From CALIZF01 sp046292445 (GTDB taxonomy: Bacteria; Pseudomonadota; Alphaproteobacteria; Rhodobacterales; Rhodobacteraceae): a stretch of 64,000 nucleotides of DNA. Location: NCBI GenBank assembly GCA_046292445.1, contig JBKBQT010000018.1:3649-67648 (forward strand). Reading direction: 5' to 3'. A program made the translations under genes and the position numbers. Positions 16,510-26,183 of the stretch are shown one piece after another; the stretch's first letter is position 1; the number at the start of each line of letters is the position of its first letter. Under the pieces are notes generated by a model. That model had not been told where the DNA came from and ran no database searches. It worked only from the letters and a program-made list of their open reading frames with translations.

Positions 16510-17409
16510 CGCCTTGCGCTGGCGCGCGCGTTCGAGGCCGAGTTGTCGCTCGCGCCAGATGATGATGATCCCGGCGGCGACGATGATCGCGGCGCCGAGC
16601 AGCATCGTCAGCGTCGGCACCTCGGCAAAGAGGAAGAACCCGAAGCCGAGCGCGAAGATCATCGACACATAGTCGAAAGGCGCGACAACCGATGCCGGCG
16701 CCTCGCGATAGCTCTGCGTGAGGAAGATCTGCCCGATCCCGCCGAGCAGCCCGAGCAGCACCATCACCCCCGCCTCGCCCGGCGTCGGCCAGACCCAGCC
16801 GAACGGCAGCGTGACCAGCGACAGGAGGGTGGCCGTGAGCGAGAACCAGAACACGATCGCCGATGTCGTCTCGACCTGCACGAGCTTGCGCACGAAGACC
16901 TGCGCCAGCGCGGCAAAGACCGCGCCGCTGAGCACCACCATCGCCCCGAACGCCTCGCGGTCGGTCACGTCGGCACCGATGCTGAGGCGCGGCGACAGCA
17001 CGATCAGCACGCCGACGAGGCCGAGCGCGACCGCCGTCATGCGGAACGCCCGCACCTGCTCGCCGAGGAACATCGCGGCGAAGATGACCGTGAGCAGCGG
17101 CGCGGCATAACCGATCGCCGTCACCTCGGGCAGCGGCAGAAGGCCGAGGCCGGCAAAGCCAAGGCCCATCGCGCTGACCCCCACCAGCCCGCGCCACAGA
17201 TGCCCCAGCGGGTTCTCCGTCCGCAATCCGGCGCGCAGGTCGCCCTGCACCATGAGCCAGACCACGATCACCGGCAGCGCGAAGAGCGAGCGGAAGAACA
17301 CCTGCTGCCCCGGCGGGAAGGTGCCCGATGTCGCCTTCACCAGCACCGCCAGCACGGTGAAGACGAGGACCGAGGCGATCTTGTAGAGGATGCCGCGCAG
17401 CGGGCGCAT
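16492..17409 (-). CDS. EamA/DMT-superfamily transporter
   Basis: The 305-residue protein has ten hydrophobic helices arranged as two EamA repeats, the layout of drug/metabolite transporters. Repeat one contains RGLVGVSAMGLGFAGL and LPLPEVTAIGYAAPL; repeat two ends PTLTMLLGAAIIVAAGIII. The substrate is unknown. It stands alone between the Mrp operon and deoD, both on the same strand. A second, separate EamA protein lies at 30.3-31.2 kb. Confidence 0.85.
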   Translation of the reverse strand: MRPLRGILYKIASVLVFTVLAVLVKATSGTFPPGQQVFFRSLFALPVIVVWLMVQGDLRAGLRTENPLGHLWRGLVGVSAMGLGFAGLGLLPLPEVTAIGYAAPLLTVIFAAMFLGEQVRAFRMTAVALGLVGVLIVLSPRLSIGADVTDREAFGAMVVLSGAVFAALAQVFVRKLVQVETTSAIVFWFSLTATLLSLVTLPFGWVWPTPGEAGVMVLLGLLGGIGQIFLTQSYREAPASVVAPFDYVSMIFALGFGFFLFAEVPTLTMLLGAAIIVAAGIIIIWRERQLGLERARQRKAMTPQG

Positions 17410-17525
17410 GATGTCACTCGGCCAGTGGACGGGGCGTCATCGCGCCGCGCCGATAAGGGTTGCAAGGCCCGGCCAGCGCGCGCTCCCGGCGCGTCCGGGC
17501 TGCCGGTCGGCACTGTGCTGGCGCG

Positions 17526-18230
17526 TCAGGCAAAGGCGGCCTCGAGCGCGAGTTCGACCATCGCGCCGAACCCCGTCTCGCGCTCGGCACTCGTCATCGC
17601 CTCATGCGTCACCAGATGGTCGGACATGGTCAGCACCGCGAGCGCACGGACGCCGAACCGGGCGGCGAGGGTGTAGAGCTCGGCCGTCTCCATCTCGACG
17701 CAGAGCACGCCGTGACGGGTGAGCTGATCCCACAGGTCGGGCCGTTCGTCGTAGAACACATCCGACGAATAGACCCCGCCGACATGCACCGGCACGCCCC
17801 GCCGCTGCGCCGCCGCATGGGCCGCCGCCAGCAGGCCGAAATCGGCGCAGGGGGCAAAGTTCATCTCGCGCCATGTGCCCCGCTGCGGCGAGGTCAGCGT
17901 GCTTGCCGTCATCGCCAGCACGATCTCGCGCAACTTGACATGCGTCTGGAACGATCCGGCCGACCCGATGCGGATCACCGTTTTCGCGCCATAGTCGCGG
18001 ATGAGCTCGGTGGCATAGATCGACATCGACGGCATGCCCATGCCCGAGCCGTGGATCGTCACCGGGCGCCCGTTCCAGGTGCCGGTATAGCCGAGCATCC
18101 CGCGCACCTCGTTGACCAGCCGCGCATCGGTCAGGAACCGTTCGGCCGCCCAGCGCGCGCGGTAGGGATCGCCGGGCATCAGGACGGTTTCGGCGATCTC
18201 GCCGGGACCGGCGCCGATATGGATGGTCAT
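17526..18230 (-). CDS. deoD: Purine-nucleoside phosphorylase, DeoD type
   Basis: The 234-residue hexameric-type phosphorylase cleaves purine (deoxy)ribonucleosides with phosphate to the free base and (deoxy)ribose 1-phosphate, in nucleoside salvage. The conserved MPGDPYRARW phosphate loop (about 18-27), IRIGSAGSF (about 92-100) and substrate-site VEMETAELY (about 178-186) are present, and MSDH provides the catalytic Asp. The length matches E. coli DeoD (239). The ATG at 18230 follows AAGGAG at good spacing. It is divergent from the DUF2794 gene. Confidence 0.94.
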   Translation of the reverse strand: MTIHIGAGPGEIAETVLMPGDPYRARWAAERFLTDARLVNEVRGMLGYTGTWNGRPVTIHGSGMGMPSMSIYATELIRDYGAKTVIRIGSAGSFQTHVKLREIVLAMTASTLTSPQRGTWREMNFAPCADFGLLAAAHAAAQRRGVPVHVGGVYSSDVFYDERPDLWDQLTRHGVLCVEMETAELYTLAARFGVRALAVLTMSDHLVTHEAMTSAERETGFGAMVELALEAAFA

Positions 18231-18381
18231 CCGCTGCTCCTTCTGCTGGGCCGGTGTCCAGCCTAGGCCGGTGCGGCGGCGGGGAAAAGGGCGGTTCTGC
18301 CGTGGCAGGCCCGTCATCCTTGCGTCACGCGGCTTGCCGCGCCGGCTTGATTTGCGCCGGCGCCCATCCCATCATCGCGGC

Positions 18382-18729
18382 ATGACGGTGCAGGATCCGA
18401 CCCCCTTTCCCCTTGGGCAGCGTCTTGCCGATGCGGTCGCGTTCGACCGCCGCGAGTTGTCGGTGATCCTGTCGCTTTACGGGCGCATGGTGGCGGCGGG
18501 AGAGTGGCGCGACTACGGAATATCGCACCTGCGCGAGGCCGCGGTGTTCGCGGTGTTCCGACGGACAGCCGAAAGCCCGCTCTACCGGATCGAGAAGCGC
18601 CCGCGGCTGCGCGCGCGGCAGGGGATGTATGCGGTCATCGGGACGGACGGGCAGGTGCTGCGGCGCGGCCATGACCTTGGCGTGGTGCTGCGCGTTCTCG
18701 AGCGCAGGCTGATCCGCGCGGTGGATTGA
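18382..18729 (+). CDS. DUF2794 family protein
   Basis: This 115-residue cytoplasmic protein belongs to a conserved alphaproteobacterial family of unknown function. The family core is visible: ELSVILSLYGRMVAAGEWRDYGI, AVFAVFRRTAESPLYRIEK and GQVLRRGHDLGVVLRVLERR (each continuous in the protein, quoted by segment). It is divergent from deoD. The shared 5' region is about 150 bases long. No function can be inferred from the neighbours. Confidence 0.85.
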   Translation: MTVQDPTPFPLGQRLADAVAFDRRELSVILSLYGRMVAAGEWRDYGISHLREAAVFAVFRRTAESPLYRIEKRPRLRARQGMYAVIGTDGQVLRRGHDLGVVLRVLERRLIRAVD

Positions 18730-18770
18730 GCGCGCCCCGCCCCCGCCCCTGCGCGGGCCGGCAGCTGCGG

Positions 18771-18812
18771 GAGCCTCCGGCGGGGATATTTGGGCCAGCC
18801 TGAAGCCGGGGG
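18771..18812 (+). repeat. Rhodobacteraceae intergenic repeat, copy 1 (TATTTGGG...TGAAG)
   Basis: It reads gagcctccggcggggaTATTTGGG, six bases, then TGAAGCCGGGG, and starts 41 bases after the DUF2794 stop. A second copy with the same core lies at 28769-28797, also just downstream of a stop codon. I recall closely similar elements scattered after genes in Rhodobacter-group genomes; a role in 3'-end processing or termination is unproven. Confidence 0.6.
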
Positions 18813-18822
18813 TGCGTTGCGG

Positions 18823-19671
18823 TCACGGGCCGGGCAGCGCAGGGAGGCCCTCGGGGCGGCGGCGGGCGGTGACGGGGCCGCCGCCGGCCGCGGCGATGCG
18901 GGCGATGGCGGCGGCGAGGGGTTCGGTGCGGGTGGTCATGCCATGGGCGGTTGCGTGCAGGATCGTGTCCGGGGCGCAGACGAGGGCGACATGCCCGGTC
19001 CAGAAGATCAGATCGCCCGGTGCGGCCGCTTCGGCCGCGTCGAGGGGGCGGCCGATGCCGGCCTGCAGGTCGCTGTCGGCGGGCATGGCGCGGCCGGCGG
19101 CGTGGAACGCGGCCTGCACGAGGCCCGAGCAATCGAGCCCGGCGCGGGAATTGCCGCCCCAGAGATAGGGCGTTCCGAGGAAGAGGGTGGCGGCCGCGAC
19201 CGGCCCCTCGAGCCGGTCGCCCCAGGCGCGCAGGTGGGCGGCGGGCAGGAAGCCGGCGGGCGTTTCGGCCCAGACGTCGCCCATCGCGGTGACCGCCACC
19301 CGGGCGCCATGGGGGAGCGCGGCGATCGGCGGGGCCTGCACGCGCGGCTCGGGGTAGAGATGGCTCGCCGGGGCGGCGATCCAGTGGGTCGGGGCCGTGT
19401 CGGGGCCGAGCGCCTCGGCCGGAACCCAGCCGCAATAGCCGTCCTTGCCGGCCTGAAGGAAGGCAAAGCCGCGATCGGTGTCGAGCACGAGAACCGGATC
19501 GCCGAGGAGAAGCTGGCGCGCGCGCGGGCCGCCCCGGGTCAGGGCGAGGTCGGCGAGCGGGGCGGTGATGCGCGCGGGCGTGCCGGCGACATAGGTCTCG
19601 GCGGCGATGCGGCCGCGCAGGGCGGCGAGCGCGACGCGGCCGTTGGCGGGGGTCAGGCGGCGGTCGGTCAT
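18823..19671 (-). CDS. NlpC/P60 family endopeptidase with SH3-like domains
   Basis: The 282-residue protein has two bacterial SH3-like segments (about 22-90 and 95-155) and a C-terminal NlpC/P60 cysteine peptidase domain: GTPYLWGGNS, catalytic Cys181 (LDCSGLV), His227 (WTGHVAL) and His239. Family members cut gamma-D-Glu-diaminopimelate bonds in peptidoglycan peptides. There is no signal peptide, so it probably acts on cytoplasmic muropeptides. It starts 16 bases after the leucyl-aminopeptidase-like gene, which suggests joint turnover of cell-wall peptides. Confidence 0.85.
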   Translation of the reverse strand: MTDRRLTPANGRVALAALRGRIAAETYVAGTPARITAPLADLALTRGGPRARQLLLGDPVLVLDTDRGFAFLQAGKDGYCGWVPAEALGPDTAPTHWIAAPASHLYPEPRVQAPPIAALPHGARVAVTAMGDVWAETPAGFLPAAHLRAWGDRLEGPVAAATLFLGTPYLWGGNSRAGLDCSGLVQAAFHAAGRAMPADSDLQAGIGRPLDAAEAAAPGDLIFWTGHVALVCAPDTILHATAHGMTTRTEPLAAAIARIAAAGGGPVTARRRPEGLPALPGP

Positions 19672-19687
19672 GGCGCGCTGCGATGGA

Positions 19688-21076
19688 TCAGGCGAGCAGC
19701 CGGGGCAGCGCGGCGAAGAGGGCGCGCGCGCCCTGCCCCACGCCGCCCTTGGGCTGGCCCGGTGCGTCGGCCGGCTGGTGGGCGTAGATGTCGAAATGCA
19801 CATAGCGCGCCGCGCCGGCGAAGCGGCGCAGGAAGAGCGCGGCGGTGATCGACCCGGCCATGCCGCCCGAGGGGGCGTTGTCGAGATCGGCAATGCCGGG
19901 TTCGATGTCGGCCTCGTAGGGGGCGTGCAGCGGCATGCGCCAGACCGGATCGCGCACCGCGGCCGCCGCGTCGGCGAGGGTCGCGGCGAGGGGATCGTCG
20001 TCCGTGTAGAACGGTGCGATGTCCGGGCCGAGCGCGACGCGCGCCGCGCCGGTGAGCGTCGCCATCGACACGAGGAGGTCGCAAGGCGCCTCGGCGGCGA
20101 GGGCGAGGGCGTCGGCCAGCACCAGCCGCCCCTCGGCATCGGTGTTGTTCACCTCGACCGTGAGGCCGTTGCGCGCGGTCAGGATATCCTTCGGCCGGAA
20201 GGCGTTGCCGGCCACCGCATTGTCCACAGCGGGGATCAGCACCCGAAGGCGCAGCGGCGCCTGCGTCTGCATGAGCATCTGCGCAAGGCCCATCACCGTC
20301 GCCGCGCCGCCCATGTCCTTCTTCATCAGCAGCATGGAGGCCGAGGGTTTCAGGTCGAGCCCGCCGGTGTCGAAGCAGACCCCCTTGCCGACCAGCGTCA
20401 CCTGCGGGCCGGTCTCGCCCCAGTCGAGCGCGAGCAGGCGCGGGGCGCGCGGGCTGGCGCGGCCGACGGCGTGGATCAGCGGCAGGTTGGCGGCGAGAAG
20501 GGCATCGCCCGTCGTGGCGGTGACCCGCGCACCGAACCGCGCGGCGAGGGCGCGCAGGGCGCCCTCGAGCTCGGCCGGGCCCATGTCTGCGGCGGGGGTG
20601 TTGATGAGGTCCCGGGTAAGGAACTCGCCGGCCGCGATGGCGGCGATGCGTGGGGCATCGACGCCGGCGGGCGGGTGCAGCCGGGCGGCGGGGACGGGTG
20701 CGGCGCGGTAGCGGGTGAAACGGTATTGCGCCAGCAGCGCGGCCAGCGCCGCCTCGGCCGCGTCATCGGGGCCGAGGTCGGCCGCGAGGGTCCAGGCGCC
20801 GGCCGGAAGGCGCGCCATCGCCGCGGCGAGGGCGAGGCGCCGGCGCCGGCGCGCCGCCGCATCGCCAAGACCGAACGCAGCCCCCGCGACTGCCCCGCCC
20901 GGCCCCGGCAGCAGCGCAAGATCGCCCGCCGCGCCGGTCCAGCCGGTTTCGGCCAGCCAGGCGGCCTGTTCGGGCGGGAGCGTTGCCGCGAAAGCCGCCG
21001 CCGTTTCGGCCGGCACGAGATGCAGCGGGCGGCCGGGTGTGGCGGGATCGGCGAAGGTCGGGCAGGCGGACAGCAT
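19688..21076 (-). CDS. M17 leucyl aminopeptidase family protein
   Basis: The 462-residue cytoplasmic metallopeptidase removes N-terminal residues from peptides. The M17 metal and active-site motifs are intact: VGKGVCFDTGG (Lys231, Asp236), MKKDMGG (Asp254) and NTDAEGRL (311-318, Asp313 and Glu315). The N-terminal domain is short and Ala-rich compared with PepA (503). It is first of a two-gene unit with the NlpC/P60 gene. The ATG at 21076 is chosen; upstream extension lacks a ribosome-binding site. Confidence 0.9.
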   Translation of the reverse strand: MLSACPTFADPATPGRPLHLVPAETAAAFAATLPPEQAAWLAETGWTGAAGDLALLPGPGGAVAGAAFGLGDAAARRRRRLALAAAMARLPAGAWTLAADLGPDDAAEAALAALLAQYRFTRYRAAPVPAARLHPPAGVDAPRIAAIAAGEFLTRDLINTPAADMGPAELEGALRALAARFGARVTATTGDALLAANLPLIHAVGRASPRAPRLLALDWGETGPQVTLVGKGVCFDTGGLDLKPSASMLLMKKDMGGAATVMGLAQMLMQTQAPLRLRVLIPAVDNAVAGNAFRPKDILTARNGLTVEVNNTDAEGRLVLADALALAAEAPCDLLVSMATLTGAARVALGPDIAPFYTDDDPLAATLADAAAAVRDPVWRMPLHAPYEADIEPGIADLDNAPSGGMAGSITAALFLRRFAGAARYVHFDIYAHQPADAPGQPKGGVGQGARALFAALPRLLA

Positions 21077-21247
21077 GTCGGGGTTCCGGTTACTGGGCGG
21101 AGCGCAGCCTAATCCTTGCCGGCATGGCCGCAAGCCCCCGCCAGCCGGGCCGGTGGCCGTGCATGCGGAACAGAGCGATTGACCGACCGCCCGGCGGCGC
21201 GCCCGACCCGGACGCCGGGCCGGCGGGGGGGCCGGGCAGCGCGACCC

Positions 21248-21619
21248 TCAGCCCGGGGTTTCCCACCCGCCCGCCAGCGCCTGCTCGCTGCTGCGCAGCA
21301 GGCGCGCCCAGGTTGCCGCGAGCGCCGTTGCATCGCCGCGTTCGAGGCAGACGGCGACATCGCCGGCGACCGTGCCGACAGTCGTCAGCCCCAGATGGTC
21401 CGCGATCCGCCGGATCCGCCTGAGGTTGCGGGCGAATTCGTCAAGGTCGCGCGCGCCGTATTGCACTGCAAGCTCGCGCCGCACCCCCGCCATCTCGCCC
21501 ATCGCCCGGTCGAGCAGCGCCCGCACCTCAGCCCCGCCCAGTTCGGCGTAAAGCGCGCCGATGCGCGACGGATCCAGCCAGACCCGTTCGCGCGGACAGA
21601 GCTGCATGACCTGCGCCAT
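21248..21619 (-). CDS. Hypothetical helical protein, divergent from carbonic anhydrase
   Basis: I do not recognise this 123-residue protein. It is strongly helical, with an Arg/Asp-rich middle (ARDLDEFARNLRRIRRIADH), then LGLTTVGTVAGDV and a C-terminal helix with TWARLLRSSEQAL. The pattern His-Leu-Gly-Leu followed by a small-residue helix resembles histidine-phosphotransfer (HPt) bundles, but the usual Lys after the His is absent, so this is only a suggestion. It reads away from the beta-carbonic anhydrase across a 139-base gap. Confidence 0.65.
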   Translation of the reverse strand: MAQVMQLCPRERVWLDPSRIGALYAELGGAEVRALLDRAMGEMAGVRRELAVQYGARDLDEFARNLRRIRRIADHLGLTTVGTVAGDVAVCLERGDATALAATWARLLRSSEQALAGGWETPG

Positions 21620-21758
21620 GCCACCCTCCACTATCCCGTTCACCCGGGTCCGAGAGTTGCGCGGCAGGCTGAAGATTTGGTTTCGGGCGGGGCGCAAAAC
21701 CGCTCGAATTTTCCCTGTCCGGTCGCTAAGCCGATGCGGCCCGGCCGAGGAATGCCCC

Positions 21759-22409
21759 ATGCACGCTGTCCGCCCCCTGCCCGCCTATCTCGTCCAGCGG
21801 TTCCACGGCTGGCGCGCGACCGTCTGGACCGAGAACAAGGCCTGGTATCGGCGCCTGGCCAGCGACGGGCAGCATCCGCGGGCGATGGTGATCTCCTGCT
21901 GCGACAGCCGGGTGCATGTCACCTCGATCTTCGGCGCGGACGAGGGCGAGTTCTTCATCCACCGCAACATCGCGAGCCTCGTGCCGCCCTACAACCCGGA
22001 TGGCGAGTATCACGGCACCTCGGCGGCGGTGGAATATGCCGTGACAGCGCTGCATGTCGCGCATCTGATCGTGCTCGGCCATGCGCAATGCGGCGGGGTC
22101 AGGGGGTGCCACGACATGTGCCGCGGCGATGCCCCGGCGCTGGAGGAAAAGACGAGCTTCGTCGGGCGCTGGATGGACATCCTGCGCCCCGGCTATGCGC
22201 GGGTCGCGGGCCTTGCCGACGATGCCGCCCGGCTGCGCGCGCTCGAGAAGGAGGCGGTCGTGGTGTCGCTGCACAACCTGATGACCTTCCCCTTCGTGCA
22301 GGCGGCGGTTGCGGCCGAGGATCTGTCGCTGCACGGCCTGTGGACGGCGACCGGCGAGGGCGCGCTCGAACAATACGATCCGGGCACGGGCGGGTTCGTG
22401 CCGGTGTGA
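21759..22409 (+). CDS. Beta-class carbonic anhydrase
   Basis: The 216-residue zinc enzyme interconverts CO2 and bicarbonate. The beta-class ligands are complete: Cys47-x-Asp49-x-Arg51 (CCDSR), and His108 and Cys111 (GHAQCGG). The length is typical of the bacterial enzymes (about 210-220). The ATG at 21759 (MHAVRPLPAYL) is chosen; longer readings run back into the divergent gene's promoter region. Bicarbonate supply for carboxylases is the likely role. Confidence 0.93.
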   Translation: MHAVRPLPAYLVQRFHGWRATVWTENKAWYRRLASDGQHPRAMVISCCDSRVHVTSIFGADEGEFFIHRNIASLVPPYNPDGEYHGTSAAVEYAVTALHVAHLIVLGHAQCGGVRGCHDMCRGDAPALEEKTSFVGRWMDILRPGYARVAGLADDAARLRALEKEAVVVSLHNLMTFPFVQAAVAAEDLSLHGLWTATGEGALEQYDPGTGGFVPV

Positions 22410-22501
22410 TGATGACGGCTGCGTGATAAGCGGCTTGTGACTTCCCTGCCAGCGGTGCCTGCGTATGGTGTCGGGGCGGCATTCAGCCACGGAGATCAGC
22501 C

Positions 22502-22933
22502 ATGAAGCGCACCGCCCTTATCGCGACCCTGACCGCCCTCGCCCTCGCCGGCACCGCCATCGCCCAGGAGGCGACGCTGCCCGAGGTGAAGGCGCGCAAG
22601 CAGCAGATGCAGGAGCAGCGCATGGCGGTCGCCGTGCTTGGCGACATGGCCAGCGGCAAGACCGCGTTCGATGCGGGTGCGGCGGCGGCAGCCAAGGCGG
22701 CGCTGGCGGAGCTCGGGGTCGGGATCCCGGCGAAGTTCGAGGCCGAGGTGACCGAGGCGGCGTCGAAGGCCAAGCCCGAAATCTGGATGATGTGGGACGA
22801 TTTCGTCGTCAAGTCCGAGGCGCTGACGGTGGCGGCCAATGCGCTCGACGCCTCGTCGCTCGACGGCGTGCGGGCCGGGATGCCGGCGATCGGCGGCTCG
22901 TGCCAGGCCTGCCATCAGCTTTATCGGAACTGA
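22502..22933 (+). CDS. Cytochrome c' (C-terminal CxxCH heme)
   Basis: The 143-residue periplasmic protein has signal peptide 1-21 (MKRTALIATL...AIA) and a four-helix-bundle sequence ending in the heme site CQACH (Cys134, Cys137, His138), placed near the C-terminus as in cytochromes c'. These high-spin hemoproteins bind NO and protect against nitrosative stress in several Rhodobacter relatives. The GGAGAT before ATG 22502 is the ribosome-binding site. It is followed by the S-nitrosoglutathione/formaldehyde dehydrogenase gene 138 bases downstream. Confidence 0.88.
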   Translation: MKRTALIATLTALALAGTAIAQEATLPEVKARKQQMQEQRMAVAVLGDMASGKTAFDAGAAAAAKAALAELGVGIPAKFEAEVTEAASKAKPEIWMMWDDFVVKSEALTVAANALDASSLDGVRAGMPAIGGSCQACHQLYRN

Positions 22934-23071
22934 CCGCCCGCGCGGCGTGATCGCGGCCGCCCCGCGCAAGGCCGGCATCGGGCCATGCGCGGGGATCGAG
23001 CCCCGCCCGGGCCGGTTGCATTCCGCCCCGCGCTGCGCCAGCCTGCCGGCGCCACGTCAGGGAGAAGTCCG

Positions 23072-24202
<1,131 letters not shown>

Positions 24203-24244
24203 CCGCGGCGCGCGCGCGGCGCAGATTCCAGAGGCAGCCGCGCC

Positions 24245-25117
24245 TCAGAGCGGAAAGTCGGGCAACTCGAGCAGCGGGGCGACATCCACCAGCCGCACAT
24301 GCGCCGCGGTCAGATCGAGCCCCGCCGCCATCCGCGCAAGGATCACCGGCGCCTCGGCCCCGATGCCATCGGCGTCGAACCGCAGGATGCCCGTCGCGGG
24401 GTCGTAGATCACCCGGTCGCTGCGATCCTGCGCTGCCGGCCCGAGCGCGAAGGCGCGGCGGGCAAGGCCACCCGAGCCGAGCCCCGCGAAATCGGCCGCG
24501 CCGCTGTCGAGCCAGATGCGGTCCGAGGCCGGATCGAAATCCTTGATCCGGTCGGCGCCGTGCTGCGCGCTGCGGAACACGAAGGCATCGCGCCCGGCCC
24601 CGTTGCGCAGCACATCGTCACCCGCGCCGCCGATCAGCGTGTCGCGCCAGCCGCCGCCCAGGATCGTGTCGTTGCCCACGCCGCCGTCGATGACATCATT
24701 GCCCCCATGGCCCAGCAGCCGGTCGTTGTCCGGCCCGCCGCGCATCGCGTCGTCGCCCGCCAGCGCCACCTGCCAGAAGGCCGCGCCGCCTCCACCGGCG
24801 GTCAGCGCCTGAAACTGCGGCGTCGGCAGGCTGGTGCCAAAGAGCAGCGCCGAGGTGCCCCGATCGCCGGCGACCTGCACGGCGATGCCGACGACCGTCC
24901 CGCCGACAAAGCCCGCGCCCGTGTCGAGAAAACCGGTGCCGAACACCACCGCCCTGTTCGTCCCGCGCGAGGCAAAGCCCGCCACCTGGTCGGCCGCATC
25001 CTCGCCGTCCTCGATGCCGCGCCAGGCACCGACCAGCCAGCCGGCCGGATCCTGCGCCGCCATGTCAAAGCCGGTCCAGCCCGGCGCAAAGACCCTGCCC
25101 ACCCTGAAGAAGGCCAT
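24245..25117 (-). CDS. RTX (hemolysin-type calcium-binding repeat) protein
   Basis: The 290-residue protein has a central block of Gly-Asp nonapeptides (about 126-180: GGPDNDRLLGHGGNDVI, GGVGNDTILGG, GGAGDDVLRNGAGRDAFVF) that bind calcium, followed by the usual post-repeat strand region FKDFDPASDRI-like sequence (IKDFDPASDRIWL). Such proteins leave the cell through type I secretion using a C-terminal signal. No secretion genes lie nearby. The first 120 residues (Gly/Ala-rich, beta-like) match no enzyme I recognise. It converges on adhC. Confidence 0.82.
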   Translation of the reverse strand: MAFFRVGRVFAPGWTGFDMAAQDPAGWLVGAWRGIEDGEDAADQVAGFASRGTNRAVVFGTGFLDTGAGFVGGTVVGIAVQVAGDRGTSALLFGTSLPTPQFQALTAGGGGAAFWQVALAGDDAMRGGPDNDRLLGHGGNDVIDGGVGNDTILGGGWRDTLIGGAGDDVLRNGAGRDAFVFRSAQHGADRIKDFDPASDRIWLDSGAADFAGLGSGGLARRAFALGPAAQDRSDRVIYDPATGILRFDADGIGAEAPVILARMAAGLDLTAAHVRLVDVAPLLELPDFPL

Positions 25118-25373
25118 GCCGCGCGCTCTCTGCTCGAACGCCGCAGCCCCAGGGGATCACCCCACGGGTGTAAATCGCGCTGCACCCGCCGACCCCGTCC
25201 GCCGGACCATCTGCCCGGCAGAGGCCGATCCGCCGATCGCTGCCCTTGGCACGGGCGGCATTTCTTGGCATGGCGTGACCGGACAAGCGAGCCGCGCCGA
25301 ACCTGCATGCGGGTTTCGCGCCCCGCGGCGTTCAGACATCCGGTGCGGATCGCGCGCCGAGAAGGAAACACCC

Positions 25374-26129
25374 ATGGCCATCCCCGACCGCGCCCCCCGC
25401 CTCTGCGTCCTGATCGACGCCGACAACGTCCCCGCCAGCTATGCCGAGGCGATCTTTGACGAGGTCGCCTCGCTCGGCGAGGCGTCCGTCCGGCGCATCT
25501 ACGGCGACTGGTCGGCCCAGCGGCTCAACAAATGGGCGGAAAAGGTGGCGGCGCTCGGCCTCGTGGCCGACCAGCAGTTTTCCAACACCAAGGGCAAGAA
25601 TGCCTCGGACATCGGCCTTGTCATCGCGGCGATGGATTTCCTGCATTCGGGCCTGTTCGACGGCTTCGTGCTGGTCAGTTCCGACAGCGATTTCACCCGG
25701 CTTGCCGCGCGGATCCGCGAACAGGGCCTCGACGTCTACGGCATCGGCGAGAAGAAGACGCCCGAGGCCTTTCGGATGGCCTGCAAACGGTTCATCTATG
25801 TCGAGAACCTCGGCCCGTCCGAGCCGGCCCAGCCGTCGCGCATCCCCTCGCCCGAGCCGCAGGCGGCCCGGCCCGCCAGCACATCGCAGGGTGGCAAGGA
25901 ACCGCCCGCCCAGGCGATCCCGCTCATCATCGCGGCGATGCGGGCGATCGACCCGGACGGCGAGTGGTATTCGCTTGGCCAGATCGGCCAGTACATCACG
26001 CAAGGCACGCCGGATTTCGACACCCGCACCTACGGGTCGGCGAAACTGTCGGACCTGATGAAGAAGCTGCCGCGCTTCGAGGTCAAGCAGGGCCCGGGTG
26101 GCCAGCTTCTTGCCCGCGACGTGACCTGA
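25374..26129 (+). CDS. NYN-domain protein with C-terminal OST-HTH/LOTUS domain
   Basis: The 251-residue protein has a PIN-like NYN nuclease fold at residues 8-140: LCVLIDADNVP with Asp15 and Asp17, KGKNASDIGLVIAAMDFL with an acidic residue, and VLVSSDSDFTRLA. These are the acidic positions that hold metal in NYN ribonucleases. After a Pro/Ser linker (about 150-185) comes a winged-helix OST-HTH-like domain (AIPLIIAAMRAI...). It is probably an RNA-processing or RNA-binding protein with unknown target. AAGGA precedes ATG 25374. A second NYN gene follows 54 bases downstream. Confidence 0.86.
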   Translation: MAIPDRAPRLCVLIDADNVPASYAEAIFDEVASLGEASVRRIYGDWSAQRLNKWAEKVAALGLVADQQFSNTKGKNASDIGLVIAAMDFLHSGLFDGFVLVSSDSDFTRLAARIREQGLDVYGIGEKKTPEAFRMACKRFIYVENLGPSEPAQPSRIPSPEPQAARPASTSQGGKEPPAQAIPLIIAAMRAIDPDGEWYSLGQIGQYITQGTPDFDTRTYGSAKLSDLMKKLPRFEVKQGPGGQLLARDVT

Positions 26130-26183
26130 TTTCCGCCCGATTCCCGGCGCAGCGATGCGGCATCCGGGACGGGATGCGGCACG

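Noticed and set aside
22410..22501. FNR/Anr-type TTGAT-N4-ATCAA box before cytochrome c'
   Set aside because: No such palindrome is present in the 92-base gap. Oxygen control by FNR is not supported by the sequence.
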